From Prosopocoilus inquinatus (Eukaryota > Arthropoda > Insecta > Coleoptera > Lucanidae), in contig CM069876.1 of the NCBI GenBank assembly GCA_036172665.1, positions 36,053,001 to 36,117,000 of the forward strand: a DNA stretch of 64,000 nucleotides, given 5' to 3'. Shown one piece after another: positions 24,101 to 36,100 of the stretch; position 1 is the stretch's first letter, and every line of letters begins with the position of its first letter. A program made the position numbers and the translations under genes. The notes beneath the pieces are model-generated. The model made no database searches and was not told where the DNA came from. It worked only from the letters and a program-made list of their open reading frames with translations.

Positions 24101-27100
24101 TTAATTATTACTGATTACTAGAATAATACTTATATTGTAAAATTTTAAAATACCTTTTCAATATTTAATCTTTTATTATTTCATTAAGTTTTGAAACATA
24201 CTGGGTCCTCCGCTTTCCTGTTCATACTATGGGCTACGGGATGACTTATTATGTAGCAAACTGGCTTGAATTTGTCAATCTTAATGCGATGTTAGGTCAA
24301 AAAGTGATCGTAGGATGTCGTTGTTTAAACTATTTATAACGTTATCGTTTCATTTGTCTTCATTGAATTTCTGCCGTGTGTTCCAAGGCCGTATATTCGC
24401 CCTTCTAGAATTTTTAGGTTTGTTTAAAATTTGAAAACGATAAGTTAAACAAAAATTTAATTTGAATTTTCAGACGTACACCTACTGGACTTTTGGTTTC
24501 GCCGGAAGTAATATCAACTTTGTTATTTTAAATGGAACACCCTACATGTTCTTACATATTTGAAATTTTTGTTTTCCAATATTGAAAGCCACGAGTCATG
24601 TGTTTTAGTTCTAATGCGATCAAGTAATTTGAAAAAAATACTTCTTTGGATTGCATTTGATTTTAGTTTTAATTGGGAATGTTTTTCTCAGTATGTCGAT
24701 ACCAAATACTTCATACTTTCTTTGAAAATCATTTAAGACACCGCGACCGTAGATCCTAAATAAAACAAGCTCTGCCTTAAATGATTTAAATTATTATCAA
24801 AGTACATACGTTATTGTTTAAAGGGTACATAATCTAACATTACAAACTTTTCATCTTTCTTTTAATTAGAGATCGAATTTGAATAAATTCTTCTTTTTAA
24901 CAAATATCAAATAATAATAATAATATATATCTTTTTATGTAAGCTGTAAGGGCAATTTAAACATTTGTAAGTTATTTTAAACAGCTGCTTTTTTTTGTTT
25001 AAAACATATTTAATTTAGGGTTATTTTAAACATGTTTTAAACAAAAAAAAACTGTTTAAAATAAAAAAAACAAAAGTTCTGTTCTTTTTAAGAAAAAACA
25101 ATTTTTTTCCAATCCTGTTCCTACAGCATTAACATTAATTATAATTAATCGATTACTTTAAAAGAAATAATCGATTATAATCGAAATTTGATTAATCTCT
25201 AGCCAAATCCTTATTAAAAAACAACTCTTTATAATTAATTATTACGAAAGGAAATACACAGGTACGTTTATAAACAAAAAAAAGTTAACGGAAAATAAAT
25301 TGTAGTAAGTTAGCTGTTGTTGCGGCTTCCCGTGAACACCCTGTAAATTTTTATTGATGTGGACGCGGCTTAAGACAAGTACAACTTATTTGCTCCTGGA
25401 TATAATTACTGAAGATTAGTTTTAGAAAAGATGTGGGTATTTTAATTTTACGACGTTCTCATTGCTTTACACGTTGCAAGAGATTATACAAAAAAAGATT
25501 CTCGCATCGATATAATATTATCATCTCCTGGGGATATTAAAAACGTTTTAATAGTTAAGTCATGTTTTCTGTATCAAAACTGCAAACTGCAAAAAAGCAG
25601 GCTCGGCTTAACAAGTTTTTATTCATTTGTTTCACAGATACATGCGCTTTTCAGTGCACAAGCAATTCGGTAAACGAATAGAAGTGATCGTATTCCCTAT
25701 AAATTTCAATCAATTTTATTCGATTTATCTGTAATAAATTCGCTTAATTGTAAATTAAAATAGAGTGAGTGATTATAACTGCATTAGTGTCGTGTATAGG
25801 TAAGTGAATTTTGAAATTCGTTAAGTTTTTTTGCGTTTATTCCGCTTTTTTTTGAAATTTTTCGTCAGCTCCGTTCTCAGCTCATGGTAGGGGCTCATAC
25901 TTAAATTTTATTTATACATATTATATTTTATTTATTTGTACCAAGCACAGTGGTGTACTTTAGGGGTTGCAGGGATTGCAAAGCAACCCGGCCCCGAAGT
26001 TTCAAAGGCGACTATTCAGACCCATGAATTAAAATTTTTGTTAGAAAACAAAATACTCTTACATTACTGATTTTTTCTGTCCATCTTATACAGAGTGTTT
26101 CGTATTTAATTCACATAATTTTAAATGAATTACGATTTCCAACCGGCCTGAGTAGGTAACGAAATATTTGAAATTTTGACGGCTCTTTCATTTTTTTTTA
26201 AGTTGCAAGATGAGCCAAGGTCAAGTTTAAGTAATCCTGCTTTATTTACTGTAAGGTAAATAACCGCGTTGTAAGAAATAAAACACTGCCTTCCCTAAAA
26301 AATAATTTAATAGAACTGTCCCGTTCGACATTCGTAACACGTCCGAACGCGTCTGATCCCATGACGTATATCAAAACAAAAACGTCTGCTTTTTATTCAC
26401 GTAATCACCTTTTTGTAACCCCGCCTACATTAAACTTAAAAATAATTCTAGCACGTGCCATTCCTTAATTAGTTTTAATAACAGCGCTTCAATATTCTGG
26501 GATTTTTTACATTACAGTTCTGGTCGACTGGATATAAAAACTTGTTTACATAATCGAATCATTTCCAAATGAGCTCGCATTCTTTTTGCAGTGGCGGCGC
26601 TATAATTGATATGAATTCAATGTGTTATGCCAGTTTTTTTTTTTAAAGTTACATTAAAGAATTATAATGTTTTCATAATTATTAATTTGAAACAAACTAT
26701 AAAGGCAATTGTGATACACACGTAAGTTACATCAAACGGTGGCTTCTGATGCAATGAGCGCGAGGGTGAGAGTGCCTCGGGCATATAAGCCGTTCAGCGG
26801 CGACGTTGAAATCTACGCCACTGCTTTGTTCGTCTTTATACTGGTTTTTACCAGATATCCTAGGAATGTCCGACCCTTAATAATAATCGAAGTCGAAAAA
26901 AAATTTAATTCTGACGTGAATAAAATTTTTCAAAAGAAAAAAAATAATTTTCTTTACAATTTTTATTCAAAAAAGAACGATCGTAACATGATATCACATG
27001 ACCAACTTTGCAATATTTTAATTGGCTTTAACAGTGCTGTTGTACAGCAACAGAAACTGCAAGTTTTTTTTAAATTTTCGGAGATATTGCGGGGAAACAA

Positions 27101-30100
27101 TTTCAAAACAACTGAAACACGTTAAGAAAACTACGTTTTAAGCGTCAATTTCGATAGAACGACGTTTGCAGCGCCATCTGTTAGCCATCCGAGCCGTAAA
27201 TTTGTAATTTCCAATCACGCCCAATTGAATTGATATGTCATATACGGCGGCCGGTCCAAAGGGCATTAAAATGTTTTTGGAAAAAATGAAAAGCATGTGT
27301 CAAGTGGCGCCCTCAAAATCAAAACTAGTGTCAAAATTACTGTCATCTTGAAATTTTTGGTTATGAAAAATGTCAATTCGTCTCGACATTCAAATTGTAA
27401 AATAAACGTCGGTGTCGTAACCATAGCAACACTTAATTAATGAGTGTTGGAGGGCGCTGGTTGACACACTCCGTGGTTTGCTTTACTGGAACAGATTTTT
27501 AGACGAATTGGACTGGCCGTGTATGACATATCAATTCAGCTGGCCGTGTTTGCCATGCGAACAGATTACAAAACAACTGAAAAACGTCAGGAATGTTCAG
27601 AAACAATGACCTGAAAACAATTTAGAATAAATAAAATTTTATATTTAAATACAGTTAAAGCGAAAGAATTTACGAGCACTTGTAGCGCCATCAATTACCT
27701 TGAACCCTGAATCATAACGTTTTACTCTTTATTTACACACGGAAAACAACTGAAAAGTCGAAGAACGAATGTTCTGAAAACTACTTAGAATAAAAGAAAA
27801 ACATTTTCGGTGCCATTTATTACCATGAGTCATGACTGTCCTCTTTATTTTTATGGAAGCAATTTCAAGGAAATTGGAAAATGCTCAGAAAATTCAAGAA
27901 ATATAAAAGTTGAACAGAAATGATTAGAAAGAATTTTCAAAAATAAGCAACGCCAGCTGTTAATCTGTAGCAGCAATTAATTTTATCCTCTTTAAACGCC
28001 GGAAGGCAGTTTTAAAGCAGATGGAAACAAGTTTCGTCTTCATGAAAGTGTTCGTGAAACAATTAGAACGTATTCTGCTTAGCGCACTTTTTGGAAACTT
28101 TTCTAACCTAAAATTTTGACAACTCTTGGTACTGTTAAAAATAAAATAGCCTAAAATCAACTAAAAGGAGTTTTAATTTACTTAGCACAGAGAGTAAGAA
28201 GCCGAGAAATGAAGTTAATTTTTTTTTAAATTTTGCTCTTGAGAGTTTTAATAAAATAGTTAAATTACTTTTTTCACTACCTAACTATCTACTAAAACTC
28301 AAGTCCCCGGTAAAGATTTTGCAACCCGGCGACTTGACTTCTAGTTACGCCACTGACCAAGAATTGTGCTAAACTCAGACTACCTCTTTTGTTTAGAATT
28401 CTACTTATTAATGATTTAATTATTTATTTTTGGCTTAATGTAAGGTGACCATACGTCCCGATTCTGGCAGGACAGTGCCGATTTGTAACAATTTGTTCCG
28501 CGTCTCGCGGAATTTAAAAAAATGTCCCGCTTTTTGGAGAGAATATACTTTTTCCCGGTTTTCAAATTTCTGTTGTAGATTGAGTTATAAAATATAAAAA
28601 AAATTATTGACTCGTTAATTATACGGCTAATCACACCCCATTGACTAACTTATTTATTTATTTATTTATATGTTAAGTTTCAGTTTTGGATAGTTAGGAT
28701 TAACAATTTATCAAATTTTATTAATTTTGTTTTTTCAGTAATGTTGCCAAGATGATTTGATCCTAGAGTGAAGTTCCACATGCTTTTGAATTTGAAATTT
28801 ATTATTTGAATTTGTTTTGCAATGTTTTAATGTTTAACAACTAATACCTTGCTCTAATTTCTGTACAGAAATGTCGTTCCCCTCTCTCTTTCTCTCCCAA
28901 AAGTAGTTTGTTTTTTGGCATTTTATTGGTGAATACTCTTTAAAAGCGAAGTTGTTTTGTGGGTTGGATTGGTTTGGGTTGTCCCGCCTTGCCGAAATTA
29001 ATATCTATGATCGCCTTAGATTAATATGGCTTAAAATGACTTTTATAAGTAATTTTTATACGCATTTTCCTCAACATTATTTTAATTTTTCAGTGACTAG
29101 TGCAGTGTTGTGGCTGACGTCGCATTGGTTCCAGGCTAACGGCAAGTAGAACGGCACGCATCGGTAAAAGGTAGGGTAAGTATTACGAATAAGTTTTTTA
29201 TTTTTGACAATTTCGTTTATTTTTGTTTAATTTCAGTCCCACGTCGAGTTCCTGATTGCGTTGCATTGCGGTGAGTAAGTTTTAAATTTGCTTTTGTTTA
29301 TTTTGCTTGCTAATAATATTTCCTAATGTGAAGTGACAGTGTTAACATTGTGCAGTGTTTTTATTTTTACGAATGGGTAAGTAAGCAAGTAACTTTATAT
29401 CTTGAAAGACCTTACTCCATCCCGGATTATAGATGAAGTTATGTTTTAAATTTTGTTTTGTTTCTATTTTTCCAGATTTTAAAACTTATCTATTTGTAGT
29501 GCTGCTATAACGTCAGTTATGATCTCAGCCGATCATATGGTAGGCGTTCGTAATTAAATTTTATTCATTCATATCAGATTTTATTTATTTGTATCAAGAA
29601 TTGTGTTAAACTGAGATTGCCTCTTCCGAATTGAAGTTTTCCTAATTAATGTTTTCATAATTTGTTTCTGAATTAATATTGCTGTTTTCTTCGAGCTCGT
29701 TGACTTTTTCAGTTTTCAAGTTTCGAGTTTCGTAGCCATTCTTGTTTACAAACAGAAAAGCAATAAATGTTTTATCGAAATGACATTTGCCGTCGACAAT
29801 TACAGGTAATACGATACTGAAGTAACATTCGGAGTTATACTATTTAAAATCAACAACTAGACTTTATTTCAGGTTTTTGATCTTATCTTATGAGATTACT
29901 GGTTTTTTTTTTATAATGGGTTTAGATACAAGTAAATTTTTTTATAAAGAATAAGTTTTTCTCCTAAAACTCATATTAAAAAAGTTTTCCCTATAGGAAA
30001 CATCATTACTTTATACACTGTATAAGATAGAAAAGAAATTCGAGCAAAGGTGTAACTCAGTCAGCCCTATTTTATAAAATTATTTTCAGCTATTCAGCGA

Positions 30101-33100
30101 TTAAAATTTAATCTTCCATAGCAAAGTCATTAAAATATATTCAATAATCTAGCAGACATTTATGGAGCTAGAGCAGTGTAAAATCTGTCAATTTCTGGTC
30201 CTTTTCAAACATTATGTCATGCCTTCTCGTGTCTTCTAAAACAAGATCAATTAATATAACAGTTTGTCGTCTTTTCTGATCTTTTTAATGTGTATTTTGT
30301 TTCTGTATTTTGCAGCGGTCTTGGCAACAGGATGAATAAGAAAATTTCTTTAAATAAATTATTAATATTAAAAACAATATAAAATAATATTTTAGAAACA
30401 CGCGTCGTTGTGGTTTTAATTGTTAAGTTTGAAACAAAAAACTAATATCATAACCAAGGGAAAAATGTCACATTTAACTTTGTTTCTTTTCAGGTACAAC
30501 TGAGAATCAGTACCAGTTTTTAGTAATTTAGGAAACTATTTTTGATTTCAAAGTGAACACAAAAAAAAGAAAAATGAATCCGTTTGTTTGAATTATTATT
30601 TCATATTATACCCGACTTCATTTTCAGCCACACTTTCAAAAACAGCCTGTATATTCCAGTGCATCAACTAAATTTTTTAAAAAAAGTCTTTCGGCTATGA
30701 TTTCTCATATTTAAAAAAAAGAGAGTAAAATTCAGTTTCGACAAATTGACGAATGAGTCGTCTCAAACCCATCACCCAAACTTGGGTTAATTTATAGATA
30801 TTTATTGGGTAGGGCCCCAAACAGTGGTAGCCCAGGCAGGGCCCCCGCGAGGCCAAAAGCCGCCCACGTACCAATCCATATTTTGGCGCCCTCTGACAGA
30901 TGAGTTGGGGCAAACAAAAACGGCCATTGTATTATTAAAAATTAAAAGAAAAGAAATGGAAAAAACAGAAAAAATTTTAAACATTTTCTTTCACATTTTC
31001 TAAACATTGTCCTTCACTTTTTCTAAACATTCTCCTTCACTTCTTTTAAACATTCTGCTTCGCTTTATTTAAGCATTCTCCTTCACTTTTATTTAAACAT
31101 TTTCCTTCATTTTTTCAAGTTCCTAGCTGCCGTAAGCCCCCAAAAACGAAGGGAAGCGCTTTCTTCTCATCTGACCGAGAAGAACTCTGTTTAGACGCCC
31201 CCCCCCCGCAAACGAAAATTACAAAAATTAGACTTTTCTACTTTTAATTGCCGCAGTTAACTGTTCTGTTTTAGTTAACATTTTGCCGTGAAGTTGACGG
31301 CTTCATCAAAACTTGTGGCTAGTTTTTCGAATAATTTATACCAGACAAGAAACTGCTTTCCATTATTTTTCTTTTCTTGGGCGAAAAAAATGACAAAATA
31401 TGTCCAGTGACCAAGAAGGTAATTGTCGGTCCCTTGAACATGGCGCCCGCGTGCACTGCACGCTTTGCACACATGGTTACAGGGGCCCTGAGCCCAGGGC
31501 TCCTAAGGGTAACGGTCTACCCCTGTGTACATAGGTAACGCGAGATTTTGTAAACACGACTCGTGTTCCAGACTTTAATACAGTGGCGGCTCGTGATGAT
31601 TTACTATGGGCGGGCAACAACCAGAATTGCCATATTAGGCGAATTTCCGGCGTTTGGGCTAAATTTTAGACATATTTGGTTTGATGCGTAATTTGGACTA
31701 CTTCTGTTGTTGTCCTTACCTCACTAAAATTTACATCTAATATAATCACCTCATTAAAATTTACATCTAATATAATCCAAAAATTTAACACCGCAGAGTC
31801 GATGCAAAGAAAAAAAATATACAATGTAATTTATTTTGTTTTTTTTGTTCGTTTCATATTTTTTTCCTTTCTCTTTTGTTTTTTCGTTTTAAAGAATTCA
31901 TTTCGTTTGTCCCCTGCCAGTTTTCGGCCGGGGGATCGCCGTTTCTTCATTTATTTGTTTCTTTTAATGTTTTTTTCTTGCAATTTATTTCTTTTTAAAA
32001 GTATCAGTTTGCGCGCTTTATTGACTCATTTTTACTCTTTTGTTTCCTACGAGTTTATTTTATTTGCAGAAATTTCGTTAATTTTCATTTTAATATCGTG
32101 CTTTTTAAAAATTCATTTTGTCCTTTTATATTTATTTTTTGGTTATTTTTATCAATTCACTTTTTCACATTTTCTTATTTTTTATTATTTTTCTTCTCAA
32201 TTGTGATCTATTGTTTTATGTGCTGTATCTCATCGTTAATTTCTTATTTTGATTTTTTTTTTAAAACGTACTATCGATTTTTTAGTTTGCTTTTATTTTC
32301 TACGAATTATCTAAACAGAAAATTGTTGTTATTAGTTCGGCTAATGATTGGTTCAGCTTGATGTTGTCGATCTTCTTTTGTTTTTCTGTGTTTAATTTAT
32401 GCCTTGTGTTTCTTTTATTTCTCTTTCGTTTCTAATTTTTTTTGTAGGCGTCATTTCCTTTTTGTATTAGTTCCGATTTTTTAAATTACAATTCGGCGAC
32501 TTTTAGTTTTTTTTTTTTTCGTTTATCTTGTTCTTCGGTTGTCTTTGTTCTTTGCTTGAAATTTCTTTTGTTCCTTTCGTCTATATTTGTAATTAAAAAA
32601 ATACGACGTTCTTAAAAAGTGTTTGAAAGTTAACAAGCCAAAACTTTCTAAAATCTTGGGTATCTGCTTTTTTTTAATTCATTTTATGCTTTTTTGTTTA
32701 TTTTTGTCAATTTAATTTTTCACATTTCCTTGTTTTTAATTATTTTTCTTCTCAGTTGTAATCTTTTGTTTTATGTATTGTACTTCGACGTTAATTTCTT
32801 ATTTTGTTTGTTTGTTTTTTTAATTGTATTATCGTCTTTTATTTTCTACCCATGGGCAGTACCCATCTTGCCCACCCCGACGAGCCACCACTGCTTTAAT
32901 AACAATAATAATGATAATCATTTTTATTTTCATTGATTCACATTGACAAAGTCGTAAAAGTGGATTCGGCTGAAGAAGAGAATTTCTAAACCACTTTCTA
33001 ACAACATACTACAGAAGGATACAAAAGTACAAAAAGACGTGATGAAATTAAAACGAATTAACTGAGAGAGCGCAAGCGTAAGTTCTTGGAAAGCATTTTC

Positions 33101-36100
33101 AGTATGAATTACGTCTTTCAGTTTCAGAAATAAAACACTCTGTATATCGAAGAAAACAATTTCTCAGTTTTTATCGCACGAAATTTAATTTAATTTTCTA
33201 AAACAATAATAATTAGGTATACAAGGTCAGCAAGTTTTTTTTCTCTGCATGAAATTTTTCGTACACGTCACATTACGTACCTGTTTGACTGTCGTCGGAG
33301 TACCCATCACAAGCAGAATGGAATTTCGAGAGCGCAATCACAGGTGATGAAATTATTTACAATTACTATCACAGAAAGAAGCACATGGATGGAAATCACG
33401 GCCGAAATCTACGCGGACATGTTTACGGAAACAAATAAATTAGGTGAATTGCGTCCGGTCAGGTCCGGCTTATCATATTTTCATGTGAGCGTGCGATGAA
33501 TTTAATCGCGATTAAAATTTATTGAGTACGTTGCGAGTGTGTCACAGTCTGCGTGTTGCACGCGCACAACCAGCACCGTCCGAGTCCACGACGACTGTGA
33601 AAGTACTAAATAATTCTTTTGTGCAACGCTCATAATGCTCGAATGCTAATTGGAGTTGTAATAAAAATGTTATCGCATGGTATATTTAAGGGGGCTTTCC
33701 TTATTCTTATTTTATTTACATGTACAGTACATGATCAGGAACTTGATTGTTTTGATGAAAATGAAAAGCGCTTCATCTTGAGACCTTGAGGTTTTACAGT
33801 TTGTTTGTTTACAAACTAAGATATGAAATGCTCTTTGGAAAACAATCAATTTCTATATTTTTCTATATACAGGGTGTTCTTGGGAAGCCGCTACAATAGC
33901 TAATTTTCTTATTTGTATTTTTATGAAGTAACTTAAATTAGGAAAGTTTTAGGAGCTTTGCTCTTCGATTTTATGGTACTTCCATAAAAACAAATGACAA
34001 TCAGGTTTTCGAGATTTTTAATTGTTTTCAACTTTTCTAAATGGAACATTATGTTTTTTATCATGACATCGCATTCAGGAAGTCAAATTAAGTATGTGTC
34101 TCAAAACAGAATATTTCATAAATAATTCTGGATATTCGTGGGAATAAATGTATTATTACGATAGTCTTTTTATTCACGAATACAATATGGTATGCTTCGA
34201 AACAAGTGAATAAAGGAAGTGTGTTCAAACTGTCAGACCTTTCTGAACTGTCATGATTCAAAATTTGTTTAAATTTAGTTCAAACTAAAAACCCTTGTAT
34301 CAAATATTGAAAGCGCGACATGTTAAAATGTCTAATACCATTATTTACCAAATAATTTATAAAATAGTAGACTTAGGAGGGGAATATTTTAGAGAAATAC
34401 TTAATTTGACATCCTGAATACGATACGCTGATGAAAAATATAATGTTCCTTTTAAAAAAGTTGAAAACAATTGAAAATCTCGAAAACCTGATAGTCATTT
34501 GTTTCTCCAAGGGTACCATAAAATCGAGCACGGAAGGTCCTGAAACTTTTCTAATTTAGGCTATTTCGTGAAACTTCAAATAAAGAAGTTAGGTATTGTA
34601 GCCATTTTCCGCGAACACCAAGATTTTGTTACTAAATAATTTATAAAATAGTAGGCTTTGGGAGATGATATTTTAGAGACATAATTAATTTAACATCCTG
34701 AACGCGATGCGATGATCAAAAACCTAAAATTCCATTAAAAAAAGTTGAAAACAATTAAAAATCTCGAACACCTGATTGTCATTTGTTTTTCCGAAAGTAT
34801 CATAAAAACGAGGAGGAAAGGTCCTAAGACTTTTCTAATTTAAGTTACTTCGTAAAAATACAAATAAGAAAGTTAGCTATTGTAGCGGCTTCCCATGAAC
34901 ACCCTGTATACCGGGTGTTTCACTTAATAAGATACCGGCATTTTAGAAAAAAAAACGTTTCAATGACAATTTCCTTTGTACAGGGTGTTTCGCTTAAGGC
35001 GACTTCCTTCATATCTCTCTAGTTACCCATTTTACAAAAAAAAAAAAAAAATGTTTCAAATGAAAGTTATTTCGTTTCATGTGGGGCATATTTTAAAATT
35101 AGTTTCGAGTATACATAAAGTGACCATTTATTTTTCGTTCAGAAACGGGACGATCTTGAATAATTAAACAAAATTCGATAAAAAACACAAAATATTATAC
35201 CAAGACCTGAAGTATAAACATCACATTCAGCCGAGAAAGGAGAAGAAAGTTATAATGAGAACCATCCATCGACTTTTCGGGAAATTACGTACGATTTATC
35301 TGTGGCTCCCTTCAAAAGGGTCTGAGTGCCAAAAAAAATAAAATAAAAGAAAATGATATTTTGATAGTAAATGGGTCTATGGGCAAAGTCCAATGTCATG
35401 CAAAAGGGTCTATATACATGTGGCTAAATAAAAAGTGTAATAAGTGAATCACAGATGGCGATATCTGACTGTGCGTTTAAGATTTAGTAAATCGGTGTTC
35501 TCTTAATAACTTCTAAACATGTTTTTGGCACTTACACCTTTTTGGAGTTATGGTCTTCAGTTAATGATTGGCACTCAAAAGCGTTTTGAACGAATTTGAA
35601 AAACAATAGTTTTACTGTTGAAACAATAGGGTTGGCATCACTGGACGAAACTGATAATATCGTTTCATTACGACTAAGTTCTTTATAATCGGACATTTAA
35701 GTACGGTTAAGATTTTCAAAACGGGACATTTCTGCGTTCCGAGTGATGTCTCGGGTACAACGGGAAAACGTCTTCAAAAAATGGTAAAGTCCCGTTGAGA
35801 ACGAGACGTATGGTCACTTTATGTATACAGAGTGTTCCGTTTGGTCGTTACGTCTTACATACATACACAAGTCCAAAATTCGAATGAATGAATTGCGTAT
35901 TATACATTTTTTCCACCGAAACCCGTAAATAAAGACGTTTTACAGTTTCATTTCAAGGTAAACGATATTGCTTCGTTGCGAATTCATTGCTCTTATGACG
36001 CAATACAGCTGTCCTAGTGCCCATCAACCAATTTATATCTGAAATTTCAATGCATTTTTTCTCAAATACTATTGATATTAGACTCCCTTATTCATATAAA

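Noticed and set aside
26739..27125. 128-codon plus-strand frame with a GC-richer start
   Set aside because: It lies inside a non-autonomous hAT-type element, turns into Lys/Asn/Phe low complexity and matches no domain I know.
30799..31510. Possible element bounded by GC-rich CAGTGGTAGCCC and its approximate inverse
   Set aside because: Inverse similarity is short and imperfect, and no target duplication is present.
31802..32936. Hydrophobic, membrane-protein-like frames
   Set aside because: They arise from T-rich transposon cargo (Phe/Leu/Ser from TTT/CTT/TCT), with no family motif.
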